In this document: piece after piece, positions 46,948-60,459 of the stretch
Layout: the number at the start of each line of letters is the position of its first letter
Position numbering within the stretch: position 1 is the stretch's first letter
Source of the DNA: Aulostomus chinensis
Taxonomy: Eukaryota; Chordata; Actinopteri; Syngnathiformes; Aulostomidae
NCBI GenBank assembly: GCA_037954235.1
Contig: JBBMOA010000018.1
Span: 6,322,501 to 6,386,500, forward strand
Reading direction: 5' to 3'
Length of the DNA: 64,000 nucleotides
The notes under the pieces: model-generated
Seen by the model: the letters and a program-made list of their open reading frames with translations, nothing else
What the model was told of the DNA's origin: nothing
The model's database searches: none
Made by a program: the position numbers and the translations under genes

Positions 46948-49900
46948 AAAATCCTATAAGATCGGCTGTTTTGTAGAGACTGGTCTCCAACATTCATGAC
47001 ACTTAAAAAGGTCAATCACATGTCCTGTGCTGTTGTAGCGTTTGAAAAGCAGCTCAACCTTGCAACCCTCCCTACATGCTTTACGCTCCTGTCTTATTTA
47101 TATAATGTATGACTCACTGATTAAACAAAGCTGTATGCAGACCCAGTAACGTGTAAATTGTGGGGTGTATTATATTAAGAAGCCAGCAGCAGTATACATA
47201 GTTCACAGGTCCCTCCAGAATATTACGTAAACAGAGTTCCTGCATGTACAGAGATGGGAATTCTCATCCAGCCTTAGCGTATGTTAACCTGCCTCTACCT
47301 CGGTCCCCCATCTGTCAAACTTTCTGAGTTGCTTCCAACAAAAAGCTGAAGGGGGCGGAAGCCTGTGACACTGACTGGAGACCAAAGAGAAGGAAAACTG
47401 TACGTGTGAAAACCATGAGAGCAATAATAAGATAGCACGTGCTTCCTGATGCAGTACGTCCTCAGGCTCTTCTGTTGTGCAGCTATTTACTTCAGGGTTT
47501 CACGACAGGATCCACATGGCCTGGTTTGCGCATGAAGCCTCCTCTTGTGACATCTCTCGCTGGGCTTTCTTCTACACCACAAACACTCCGTCGTACAGAG
47601 AACGGAGGGCTGTTTTCCGGAGGGACTTTTTCACTTCTTGCGTGTCTGACAGTGGCCCTTTGGGAGAGCGGGGCATGAGCAGCTGAAACGTAGCAAAGGT
47701 CGCTTATGCGGCTGTTTGATGATTATTTATTAATGAGTGATCAGTAGGGTGCAAATTAAGGGTCAGAAAAACATACTAACAATATCTTGTGTGTTTGTAA
47801 TCCTGCAGAAATCCTCTTTTATGTTGTGATGTATAAGTGGTGGTGATTTTTGTGTGTTTTTCAATCATTGTTTTAGGTCTCTGTCTTGGGATCGTGTTCA
47901 GAAAATAATGAATTTTTGCAAAACCACTAAAGACATTGCAAATTTCCTCCATAAAGAAAGAAAGAAAAGGATTCTGTTCTTACGTAACTCATAGTATTTG
48001 TATTCCCTTTTGTTTTTATTTGTTTTACTACTGTATATAATGAACTTAGTAAAGCATGAAAAACCCCACCAGACATGTCTGGTTTTGGTGGTTTTTCTCT
48101 GATTCTCTTCCAGAGTCGGTCCGAGAATACTCCATGGGGCTCGACCCTTGCTTTAAGGCTTATGGCCTACATTGTAGTGAACAAAGTAAATCTTCTTTGT
48201 CTTCCTCTCTGAGGGCTTCGGATTCAGGAACATAATGGATACAAAAAGAAATGGTATTGGAGGGGAAAAAATGCTCTTGGGGATGGTGTCTTCGTGCTGG
48301 AGCTGCCATCTACATTACAGTATCTTGTACACCCTTGTTTAGGACATGAGCGTGGATCCATACAATAACAACAAAAATAAATAAATAAATAATGAAATTG
48401 TCGTCGTATTCATGGCGACCAGCGTGGGAAGTCAGTTGGACGGAGATAAAAGCGCAACATAGCTTTCAAATCTTCTCATCTTTAACACAAAGACGCATCA
48501 CACTGCAACACAGAAGGCTGCAGTCGGGTAAATCTGACTCTTCTCTTTACATCGAACAGCAGCTCCTTCTGTACAAACTTATCACATCATTATTCTGACG
48601 GCCACTGACTTTTATAGTGATCGCAAACAACATGAATTACAAAATGAATTTAAAAAATGCAATCAGCAAATATCAACTGGTTAACATAATAAAAATAATA
48701 AACAAAGCGATACATTATAAAACCAAAAGTACAGAGAGGTCATGGGAGGCTATTGAGTATCAACAAAATATAATCAAAGTTGTTTATTTTCCTACCTTTC
48801 AGCATAAAATGGTTTTCTAGATTATCAATCAAAATGCCCCTCTCTGTCTCTCTTATTAGAATAAAGCGCCTCACCAAATTTCCTCAGAGATACCGATCAT
48901 GATAGAGCTGTAGTTCTTCTGGGTCACAAACCCAGAATACAAAAAATGCCATCAAAATCCATCCGCTAGATTTTAAGATATCCTGTTAGCGGACAAGCAG
49001 ACACAACCCGGGGATCAAAATTGGCGCTAAGCATTGTGAAAACATTATTAACCATTTTCCATCGTTGGAAATATGACAGATGCAGCTGGAAAGGGAAGAG
49101 AACGTCAATCTGCCGAGTCGGCCACCCTGACCTCGCTGCTCGCACGATGACAGCCCAGCCCATCTCATGTTGTCACCGGCCTGCAATGAAGGTCCACATG
49201 CGTCTGTATCAGGATGTGTGAGAAAACAACCTGGGACTGTCAGTTTAATTCTCTGGGACGATGTCGACGAGCAACTAGCAACTCCTGTTGTTTCTCTTGG
49301 GGGCTTTTCACCCATCATGTTATGACTCAGTCTGCATCTCAAGCTCAGTTAGAGCTGGCGGTTGCATGTCTGCCCTGCTGTTACAGGTTCTGACTGGATT
49401 AGTGGCCCACAGCTGCATGAACCCAGTAGTGGGGGGAAAAAGCTGAATCTGTCAGCTCATAGTCTCAGTTTCACAGGCTGATGTTACACCGGACATAGAC
49501 TCACACATGATATCTGTCGAGTGAGCGTTTTCAAAATGGCTTAACTGCCATTAATTTTTCCTCCTCTGTCAGCTCTGTCGTCCAGATGAACACAGTTTAT
49601 GCTGGGCAAATGCTGTCACTCTGAAATAAAATTAAACTTAAGTAGAGCTGCACACAATGGTGCCTTATCAGTAAGAGAGTGAAAATGGTCAGTCGACCCT
49701 AGGTTGTTGAAGAATTCTGAAAAAAACAAAAACAAAGAAAGTATGCTCTCTTTGAGGGAACAGACCCACCGTCTTTGGTGTTTGACCAGCAAAGAAAATC
49801 CAAGCAGGTGCAAATCGGACACTTTATCATTATAAATGAAGTCTCATCATTGAATAATTTCTTATTAGGGGCACCAGCTATACAGTTGCAATGCTAATTT

Positions 49901-50935
49901 GGTAATAGTTAGCAGCCTGAATATCATATATTTGGAGAAATTGTGGCTCGAAGTCGACGCAATTATATCATTGAATAGCCAATTAAAATTCTCGATAGAG
50001 GTTTAGATATTCCTTTTATTTACCACCTCTCCACGGACTTCCTTGCTCTTGTCATTTCTTACAGCTTTGCAAGGATATACACACACACACACATGCAAGC
50101 TCTCACACACTCATGCACACTCTCCACCGCCTCTCCCACGTCTGCTCTTGTCATGCTGGTTTAATAAGAGATAGCACAGAATTAGAGAAAAGACAATACT
50201 GGGTGTTTGCACACCCCCATACTGGGGTAATGGCCTGGGGAAGCTGATTAAATACCATGGGACCGTCTGTCCAACCAGCTTAATCTGGACAATACAGTAT
50301 GCGGGTGAGCACTATTCCATAGTGTTCACACTCGCCTATTCTAAAGAATGAAATTAGCCACACATCCCACCTACTCAAATGTTTTCTTTCTCTGCACTTT
50401 CTTTACGCATGTTCTGTCACATGCAGTAATTATATCAGCTGCAGAGGGTTTACGTGTTAACATCGCACCGTGTTATTTTGAGAGCCATAGTCAAACAGAC
50501 ACCTAAAGCCAGAGGAACAATCCTCCATATGTGTCAGTGCCTACACCCCGTAACAGCACTGAAAAGTCCCTAGGTGGAACCGTGAAAGGGTGGGAGGAGA
50601 TGTGTGGATCTGAAAATAAATCTCCTGATGAGTAAAATACAGACCGAACAAATGTGAAGGGCTCACTTGTATTGTGCGACAGCATGTGACAGATTAATTT
50701 TTCATCTGTTTTTCACTACCCAAGCTGCTGGTTATTTTATATTCAAAGAAAAGACTACTGCATAGACAAATTGCCTCATAATAATACAATAATACATACA
50801 TATTTTTTTAGTTTTTTTGCTTGCAAAGCAGAATTTGGCTTTCAAACTTCTAATGCTATTTATTTTAGGGGCTTGATCTGAATTCCATCATATATTACTG
50901 GGATCTTCATTTGACAGCCTGATTGCAAAATAATG

Positions 50936-51420
50936 GACCGTCCACACCAAGAACGGTTCTATAACAGTAACGATAATTTGTGAGCATCCACACTGATAAG
51001 TGATAAGATTCTTCGATGCTGAGCACGCGCCTCACACTCCAGTCGTGTCAGTGGCAGCTCAGGAAAATGGATACTGATGATATGTTTTGCTGCTGTGTAT
51101 TGCAACGAGAAATAAAAAGGAGAGTATGAAGTAGAAACTCTTTAAAGATGAGCGAAAGTATCGAATCAAAACCAGGAGACTTGAATCCACGGGCCGGTGC
51201 GGTGATCGTCATAGAGGACACCAGTAAGGATGAAACAAACTCACTAATTAACAGCGTAGTATTATATTATGTGAGCATTTAACGACACCTAATAGCTTCC
51301 TGTAAATGTGGGTGGATTTTAATTGTCTTCCAGTGTTTCTATCATTCATCAAATCACTCCCAAAGTGATTCCAACAATAGTGTTCAAGACTCTGGTCGTT
51401 ACTGTTGCCATGTGAACGCC
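50936..51420. mobile_element. Candidate MITE-like element with imperfect long inverted ends
   Basis: The left end carries CCGTCCACACCAAGAACGG and AACAGTAACGA (50963-50973). The right end carries the exact inverse TCGTTACTGTT (51396-51406) followed by GCCATGTGAACGCC, an approximate inverse of the left terminus. I recall teleost non-autonomous elements with GTCCACACCAA...ACGATAA ends. No transposase frame is visible. Confidence 0.45.
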
Positions 51421-54400
51421 ACCATTTCACATGATTGCCATCCACTCCGAGATGCACGGCAGTAGAGTGGCCAGCTCGTAGATGAGTAGGTTTCATGGCA
51501 GCCTCCACCATCAGTGTGATCAGTGTGTGTACGGACTGGTTGAATGAGGCAACATTGTTAAACGCTTTTAGTACAACCAATAAAAGAATGAGTCAGTTTA
51601 CCTGATTTTTAAGAATCTGTTAAACCATATATTTATTACTGTATTCTCCTTGGTGTGGATGTCTCTTAACCTTGTACAAAGTGATAAAATTCTATGCAAC
51701 GTTAGAAAAAAAAAAACGAGGCAGGAATTGGTCATCTGCACAGAATGTGACACTATAGGCTTCAAACACCGCATAAGACTCAACAGAATTTAAACCTTCT
51801 GCTGTTTTGTGTCCAACCTCGTATGGTATAAAAGCACACTGTCCTAATTGCTTAGTCAATACCAGCCGCACTTTATATACTAGCGCAGTGACCCCAGGGG
51901 TCCTCCAAAGATGCTCCACTGTCCGTGACACCTGATGCAATAGGAAGAGCCAGAAAACTGCAGCTGATCCTCTCTCCCTCTGTCTCTCTCTCTCTCTCAT
52001 TTCACTGCACTCAGCATGTCGGGCACATAAAGCCCGAGCTACATAACATCGCTCAGTGCAGTCATTCTCCCAATTCATTCTCCTCCAATATCCCGAAGAG
52101 AATAACTGGAGGAGAAAATGGTGGATTAAGGGTTTTGGTGGTGGGATGGGATGCAAAAGCTTGCCCTGGGCAGCGCATACTAGAAAGCTTTATTTTTTTT
52201 TTTTTTGGTGCACGCTAATCTGTCCACCCCATCGTTGTGACCTGTGTATTCACTGTGCTCACACAGGGAATACATGGGTCACTGTCACATGCGCTAATGA
52301 GTGCCAGAGGGCATGGGGGTCAGTGGCTAAGATAATTTGCCTGCTAATAAGTGATTGCCAGGAGCTGCTGCAGACGCTGAAAGAAGGAATCCTTGCCTTT
52401 GCTAGGCCAACTTCCTATTTTCCTTCCCATTAAAAAAAAGAAAAAAAAAAGATGGTAGAAATGATTACCTGCTCCAGCCTCATTCTATTCTTAACACTGA
52501 AACATAAGCAAGTAACAAAACCACCGCTGATACATTTTCATTATTTTTAGAACATTACCACTGATTTAATCGCCCCTGATGGTTTTTAACCTTAAAAAGA
52601 TGCATTAAGAACTCCTTATCATTCACCTTACATGAGTCTTTGTTATTCCTAATGGATGAATAAGTGATTTGAGAGTTAAATTGCACCACAGTGATTTCAG
52701 TCTGCCATTCACAAAGGTAAGTGATAACAGCCCCGAAGCTAATTTACATGTGATTATGCAGCTGTTACTGTAGAAAAGAGAGCATAGCTGTAATTGTCTA
52801 ACTTTTAGCATGTAATTATACAGCAATTTGCTTTCTGTAATCTGAGATGCTATTGAGAGCCGTGTGGCAGAATTAATTAAAGAAAGAGGAGTGATACACA
52901 CTGCTGTTGCTAGTGTTTTGGTAGCCTCTGCATTTTTATGTTGGCGAGGTGTTGTTTTTCACCTTTATGTAACCCTCAGGACGTTGTCAAGGGGCAGGTA
53001 GGACAACCACCTTCCAAGAGTCATTCATTTGATCATTTTAAAACCTTAACTTGAGGTCTGCTGTCCCCATTCCCAACACACAAGAAGGATGTTTATGGCT
53101 ACATAAATGCAAAGTATCTGTTTATTGGATTGTGAACAATGGGTTAAGTAATCTAATAACAGGGGGGGAAAAAAAACATTCACATGTTGAGGTGAGTGCA
53201 TTGTAGTCATATAAACCATAAATATATGCTTCACTGAAGGTGACATAAAAGCAAATTATAACAAAAATGTGACGGTGCTTCTGCATGTGCCACCGTCACT
53301 ATTTTCCTTTCATGATGTATGGGGCTACATACTCTATCAAAGACAACATCCAGCGCAGTGGTGGATAAAAGAAGGAGTGTAAATAACTGAAATGCTTTTT
53401 ATTCATTCATGTTGCATTCTATTGATCGCTCCCCATCATTTTTCCATCTCGCATTGTAAACTTCAGCAAAAGTAGCAGCAAGCTGTTGATGACTTTAATC
53501 ATCCAAATGCAAGAGAATGTGTTGGTGTGAAGGAGGGGCCAGCGCGCTGCAGTGTCTGCAGTTACTTGCAGGTGTTTGCTGTTTATGTATACGCACTTGA
53601 TGCCTTTATTCTAGCATGACACTGGGTATTGGCAGTTCTCGGGAAGACTGGCAGTAGCCGTAATCAATCGGGTCATCTAGTGTCAGGGAGAGACAGCCGA
53701 GCCAGAGGCGGCCTGTCCGTCAGGGCACGCGCTCACCAACAGGACTACCCTCTCCGCCACCAGCGCATATGTGCATAAATGAAAAGGTTGCTGTAATTAG
53801 TTAGCGCCTCCTTGAAGTTTATTCAATTATCAGACTGCTAAGTGTCATTACGAAGTGGTTAAATAATGCAGCAGGTACACAGAGAAGAGGTTTGTGTACT
53901 CACACAGAGGATTTGCAGATATCTGTGAAATATTAAATACTCTGCTCTAAAGATTTTTACCATGAAAAAAAGATGAAGTGCAACTTAAGATTTCAGGATC
54001 ATTGGTTTCAATTCAACACTTTCTTTTAGGATGAAGTTAAACAAGGATCTGGATCGAGTTCAAAGTTTAAAATAAAGAAAACAAAATGCCTAATTAGTAC
54101 TTATTTGTAGTTCGGCGGTGCTGCTGTACCCAGCAGTTCTTGATTAGACTTGTGTATCCTCATTATAAACAATGTTTCTGTTCAGAATATCTGCGGTAAA
54201 ACGTGTGTCCTCATTTTGGATTCAGAGAGAATTGAGAAATCATTGCATTTGATTTTATAATAGAAAAATGACAACATATGTCATTGCAGGTGATGTTTGT
54301 TCCCACCCAACAGCAAGTTGACAAAACTAAATCCATCAAAAATCCCCCCTTTTGTTCAACGACTGAACACCCCGAAGCACAGACTGAAACAACACACACA

Positions 54401-57400
54401 CCGATTTCTGGCTGTCTCATTTGTTCTTGCAAATATTCTGTGTTTCTACGAATACAGTGAGATTTGGAGATTTGGGATAAAGACTGACGGATATTGTTTT
54501 GCCCCCAAATGAGCCTGTCAAATTCATTAAAACTCCCTCAAAATGTCCCTACATAAAATGACTGAAAAATTAGGACAACGGTTCACCTGCTTGTCATCAT
54601 TAGTGAGAGTCAGATGGTTTCAAACTTGCCTCCAATTAATATTTACTACTTCTATCTCTCTAGAAAGAGACACTTGACTCATTAGCGTTTTTGCATATTT
54701 CAATAAAAATGTCCCAAAACTACATGTTCAAAGTTTTTCTTTGTTTAGCAACTGAGTTTCAACACTGAGTGTCCCGTACTGACCGAAGCAAACACATTGC
54801 ATCAGTTAATCAACACATGGTATAAGTTTCCTTCAGTTTAGAAACATTCAGACATGGACGAAACCTGTTCCAGGTTCACTCTCGTTTTCTTGAAATTGGC
54901 TCTCGCCATCACATGAATGATGCATGTGTATTAAAAGCTACTGGGGCTTTCTAAAAGTGACCCTGCATCACCTCACTCCCAGGACTGAAACGGGTAGGGG
55001 GGCCAGGGGGCAAGAGTGGCAGCCTGCAACCCTGTTGACATTTGGAAAGCGAGTGATCCACAACAAATGTCCATTAAGGGTGTGTTGCATTTCATCAATG
55101 TTTGTTGTATTCCTCCATCCCCATCACAGGTCATAGCGGCCATCCAGAGGTGACGCTTCAGTAGGCAAATCATCTTTCCATTTCACTCTGCATGAGTGAT
55201 GCCGTTTAAAAATTGAGTTCTGTTAACTAGCCAATCCCCCTGATACAAACACAAGTAATACTCTGCCTCTAAAACGAGCATTAAACAACAAACACATGGT
55301 CACAATCTCACATTGCCATGATAGTGAATTAATGCGCTGCTGAGAGGAAGTCTGCACGCTGCATCCCACCTGCAGAGTGTTTGATAGTCAGTGCTTAGGA
55401 CGGGAGGAATGGGAGTCATTAAATGGAGTTTAATAGATATGAAACAAGACCTTATTATGCTCCCTTTGCCCTTCAAGACACGGACAGCTAATGGAGATGT
55501 GACCTCGAGAATTAATTTTTTAGCTGTGACTGGCGAAGTCGCCTCATTTACAGAAAACAGTTCAACATCTTCACGACGATTCTCGCAATCAAAGAAAAAT
55601 GGCATCTTTGTTGGTCAATGGAAAATATTTATAGCTTTAAAAAGAAATCTTTATATGATACGTAGGCAACATGACCTGAATATATATGTAGAGAGAGAGA
55701 GAGCGAGAGAGAAAGAGTGAGAGAGAGAGAGAGAGAGAAATAATCATTCAAAGGTGGTGTTAAGGATGTTTCACCTCAGTGGACATGGAATACTGTTGTC
55801 TATGTGAAATGATTTAATTCGCTCTTGCTCCGGGAGGGTCTGTGCTCATACCACAAAACCACCACTGGGTGTATCAAGCTGAGACTCCCCATGAATACTT
55901 AGTTAAGTGTTGAAAATTAGTTAATATTTACATCAGTGCCTTTAATCCTCTGGCAAAAGTCAGATTCACACATTATTTATTATCGCTTCAGATAAATCAT
56001 GGCAATGAGAATAATATCGGCATTTTGAAAAACACGTAATAATAACGCAGTGTCCCTTACGGGCATGCGGGCAAAATTGGCTTTGGGGGGGATTTCTCCC
56101 ACGCTAGGCCCATTATCATGGAAAACACAGAATCTAAGCAGATTATTCATTTTACTGGCTTTAATTGAAAACATTAGTGATTTCAAATTGGAATTCTAAT
56201 CGTTAACAAGTTTAAGAGGGAAGATAAAATGAAGCTTCAGGTAGCAGCTTGCGATTCTGGTCCCAGTTATCTCTTTGTGGAAAAGGAACGCCTGCTTTCT
56301 CTGCTTTCATGCATACAAATAAAAGCAACACGGGACATTATCCTGCCAAAGGTCCAGAAATACTAATTACCTGCTGTTTACTGGGCTTTGTACACCCCAC
56401 CTTTCTTGGGACAATCAATAATTACACACAAAGGCCAAGGGAATGAAATCACCCTGATAACCATTAGCATGAAACTGGATGAAGTTCATTAGCGATTCTG
56501 CTGGCATAGAGTGTAATATCCAATATTGGAGACAACTAGCTCTGTTATCCCTTTGCCTTTTGTTCTCATCCTGTGTCGAAGGATGTTGGCATTCTGTGAC
56601 AATTCGCAGGTTTACAACCTTCAGCAGTAAGCAGTGGAATATACTGCCTCGTAACAGCAACGTGGGGAAGGTATTTGGGACATTTGACGCTGCTTGTTTT
56701 GGATAATTTATTGTTTTGATAGTGATGTTGCAGTGGTGACCTGTGACATGATTTCCTCGGATGTCAAAATTTAAAAATGGTTAAGAACAATAAATGACAG
56801 AACAACAACAAAAAAATCCTGATGCAAAGCGAGACATGGATATGACCTCACAATGGCCCCGCTGCCCCTTGTGTGTATCTGCATCACTTTTATTATCATT
56901 TGACAGAAACACAGTAACTCCCCTCTTCCATCTTTGTCCAAGGGCCTTCCAATGCAAATGGCTCTTGATTTACTAACCAGCAGCATCCCTCGCTGTCACG
57001 TGTTCTATGCGGAAGAACTGCTGCTAATTTACCCAATACTTAAATACTAGGCTATGCTTGTGTGCAGTGCAGATTTGAGATTTTATTGTGTGTCACATGA
57101 GCTTACTCTTATCTGCGTCAAGCTCGAACACAACACTGCATGACGTGCTCCCCATGGTAGTGTAGAAAAGAGCTGCTTTCAAGCTGCGATGGATGACACA
57201 AAGGGACAGTACATGCAGAAGATAAATAAATGAAGAGATATGTTAAAAATTAACCATCTGTGCTTTTCCCCTGAATGACCAGGGGCCTTTGACTGCTGGA
57301 AAAGCTTTCAATAAATGGAATAGGCCAGAGCTCAGGTCTTCATTTACATTGAACCTCACTTGCTTTAAGCCAGTAATGACAGAAAGTAGAGTTAAAGAGT

Positions 57401-57583
57401 ATAGGCTGTTCCCCTTCTGTCCACACACATTTACAAAAAAGTTATGCATGATAAGGCTCATATAAATAAGGCATGTAATTATAAGCCAGGAACCAAGACT
57501 ATGGTACGTTCACAGCCCTTTTTTAATGTATTTATTTGCATTAACTGAACCTTGACCCAGATTCATAAGTGAATAAAACCTGC
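51421..57583. other. Intron sequence, no exon seen
   Basis: Contains a short CT run (51969-51998), a T14 run near 52193, a perfect 9-bp hairpin at 53269-53299 and the GA repeat at 55689. The stretch 53690-53765 is GC-rich with a faint tRNA-like A-box resemblance on the minus strand, too weak to call. Confidence 0.45.
55689..55739. repeat. GA microsatellite, interrupted
   Basis: GA units with GC, AA and GT interruptions, following a short TATATATG stretch. Confidence 0.92.
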
Positions 57584-57856
57584 TGGCGGCATGGCTCGAG
57601 GTAGAGTGGTCGTCTAGTAACTGAAGGGTCGCTGGTTCGATCCTGACTTCCCGTGGTGACCATCTCGAAGTGTCCTTGAGCAAGATGCCGAACCCCTAAA
57701 TGCTCCTGATGGCCAGCAACAGATTGACAACCCGTCCAGGGTGAACCCCGCCTCTCGCCCAATTTCAGCTGGGATAGGCTCCACCCCCCCCAACCCTCCC
57801 ACGACCCTTAATGGATAAGTGGTATAGAAAAAGGATGGATGGATGGATGGATGGAT
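57584..57856 (+). mobile_element. tRNA-headed SINE, family 1, full-length copy
   Basis: This is the most complete copy in the window. It has an A box TGGCTCGAGGTAGAG at 57592-57606 and a B box GGTTCGATCC at 57634-57643, the spacing of a tRNA-type Pol III promoter. The body continues through GTCCAGGGTGAACCCCGCC to the tail GATAAGTGGTATAGAAAAAG and a GGAT microsatellite ending at 57856. The tail resembles that shared by teleost SINEs and L2/CR1-like LINEs (recollection). Flanking target duplications were not resolved by eye. Confidence 0.82.
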
Positions 57857-59297
57857 AAAAACTGCTGTGAACATCCTGACATCTTGCTAAAGATACATGG
57901 TTTTGCCAGTAGAACAGCTGCATATGTCTGGACAACTTGCTGAAAAAAACCTTGGTTTGACCCCACAATAACAAGTACAAATGTCCTAACATTTTATTTT
58001 AAAAAAAGACCCACTTTTGTTGCCAGAACAACAGCTGTGAATGTTCGGATGTCTGGCTCGCGGCTCACAATTACACAGGCTATATACAAAATATAGTGCA
58101 TTAACATTTATACCTTTCATTATTGGTTGGAAGTGCGAATGAGAGCAGCCTGCCAAGTTCAAAGGCTTCACTTTGAAAACTTCAGAAAGATGTACTCAGT
58201 GCTATGTAGGTGAATATTCTTTGCTGAATCAGTGCGAGCGTATGATTGATTCTTTGTGAATTAGTCTAACAGAGGAGCATTCATATACTTATCCTGCTAC
58301 TCTCCATATTCAAACCTTAATTGCTGTCATAAGAGATAAGGCTCGAGCCAGTAAATGCTCTGCTGGTTCTTCTTCTTTCCTTTTTTTTTTTTTTTAGTGC
58401 TTCTTTACTCCTGGTGAATCTATTGGAAACCACAGTCCATGTAAAGTGTTAAATGTAGGGAAGGTTTGCCATCTCTGCACGTTAGGAGCAGAGGGAGGAA
58501 TCTCAATTCATTGCAGGGAAGGCCTTTTCACCTCTTTATCAGCCACTGAAAGGATATTAAAGAACTGGTACTTTATAACTGGGAAATTAAAGGGAATATA
58601 AATCTTTTTGGTTATGATAAATGTTACATTTATGTTCAAATATCTCTTATACCAAGATAAACTCTTTACCATCACTAGTTTGTCTCCTTCAGGCCTGATG
58701 AATAAGGTAATTTCACTGCTCAACAAGAAGTTAACATTTGCACGCGGAGGGCCCGGCTAATTCTTTTTAGCTTTTCATCTAAATTAAGCTCAACTAAATG
58801 TCACAGCAACAAAACAAAGACCTTCAGTGAAATGGCTAACAGGAGCCAGGAGTTAAAACTTGCCATCATGCCTCATTTTTGTCAAAGCAATTAAGCAGCA
58901 TTTTGAGCTTAAACGAACTGTTTCAACACTTTGATGAAACTGTACATTGACTTGCAATAGGAGATGTGGCACCTCCTTGGTTTCTCCTCTGACCTCCTTT
59001 GTTCTGATCCCGCAGTTCGTAAGTTGTAACTCTCTTCCAGGTGTAAAGCAGCTCAGAATTCTCGGTTCAGATTTGCAACAGAGGCATTTTTACAAATAAA
59101 AGTTCAGTTGGTCCGGATCAATTGTCGTGGCATTGACGCAGTTGGCATTAAAACATGCTTCCATCTGTCCTAGTCTTGTAGTTCTTTCACTTGCATCTTG
59201 TTACGTAGGAGTGGTCCTCTGCCTTTTCTCAAATTTCTCAAATTCCTGTATTTGACCACTTTATAATCATTTATGCTCCCTTTATGGACAGAATTGA

Positions 59298-59531
59298 TGG
59301 TAAATGAACTGTATTATACAGCACCTTTCTGCCTCAGTCGTATTCAAAGTGGTTTCCTGTGCTGCCTCGGTCACCTGTTCAGGTGAAGTCTGCAATCTAA
59401 GGTGCCAGCTTACACATCAAGAACAAAGATGGGTTCAGCTTCTTGCTCAAGGACACTTAAAATGGTGTCTGTGGGAAGTGGGGATTGAACCAGAGACCTA
59501 TTAGTTATACCCACTCCACCTTCATGATGCC
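59298..59531 (-). mobile_element. SINE-like element, family 2, reverse orientation, diverged
   Basis: Shares the TGGTAAATG and TACAGCACCTTTC end with the copy at 43731, and the internal CTTGCTCAAGGACACTT. It has a B box GGTTCAATCC on the complement of 59482-59491. The head is eroded compared with the other copy. Confidence 0.62.
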
Positions 59532-60419
59532 CGACATGCAACAACTGGTCAGTGCATTTGTCACTGCCTTCATGTTCTGTTGGCATTAGACTGAATTAAA
59601 GCAGAGCAGCGATGGAGGGGTCCATCGGTATCAGTCCATCCATCAAGAATCTTTGCTACTTCTCTTGGGCCTGAATGAGCGCTTGTTTTATATTATTAGC
59701 TGGTATTAGCTGGTTCTGATAGCTTCTAGCTTGTGTTCCAGTGGGTGGAGAGAGTCAATGCGTAGGTGTAGTCGGTGCCAAGCCAAGCTCAAATCTTTTG
59801 AAATTAATCTGATGTTCCTATTGCGGTCAGTGAAGGACTGCACTTCCTGCTTGTGATCCGTGTGTCTCCCACGTAACTGTCAGCTTCTTCTTCAACACAA
59901 CAAAAGTCTGGTTGCTCCTGATTGAAGGCTTCTCAGATAACCGTGACCCAATGACTGCGGAACTTTACAGAAATCTTGCCAGAATCAACTCTATCTCAGT
60001 GATTTTTGAATGAGTAACGGTGCACATATAAGAATGTACACTATTTTTCTGCCAGAAATTTATCACTTTCAACAGATCCCCATCTTGCTCTAAAAGGCTG
60101 TTTTTTTTCCAGTTCAGGTTCTGCTTCTAAATTTCAAAGTGAAGAAGATAATTTACAGTGTGCTGGGGGAAGCCTTGCTTCACTCTAGTAAACCTGTGTC
60201 TTTCAAGTTTTCTTCTTTGCAGTCTCTGCGGTAAATCAAATGAGCACACTCCTCCTTTCCTTCTCTCAGGAGACATATTTTGTTTCAGTTTTCTGAGAAT
60301 TGCACAGTTTAGTTGGGTTTTGAGTGTGTTGTTTACTGCAGTGGAAACACTCCTCAGGATGAACCCTGTCATGAAACAAATGATCACTTTTTAAACTGTA
60401 TTTAAAAAATAAATGAGTC

Positions 60420-60424
<5 letters not shown>

Positions 60425-60456
<32 letters not shown>
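60425..60456. repeat. CT microsatellite, 16 units
   Basis: Uninterrupted TC run after a T-rich lead-in. Confidence 0.93.

Positions 60457-60459
<3 letters not shown>

Larger units (their letters stand above)
42661..50935. other. Intron sequence with duplication and SINE pieces, no exon seen
   Basis: Outside the listed repeats there is a G14 run (about 43600-43613) in a block reading CAATATTTATCACAATATG, which resembles a common low-complexity fish repeat. At 47439-47686 two + frames of 79 and 69 codons overlap; neither resembles a known protein. Confidence 0.45.

Noticed and set aside
53690..53765. tRNA-like or SINE head on the minus strand
   Set aside because: There is a faint A-box resemblance only. 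No B box and no shared body with the two SINE families.
57614..57874. Frames of 73-86 codons around 57.5-57.9 kb, minus strand
   Set aside because: They lie in the antisense of the full-length SINE.
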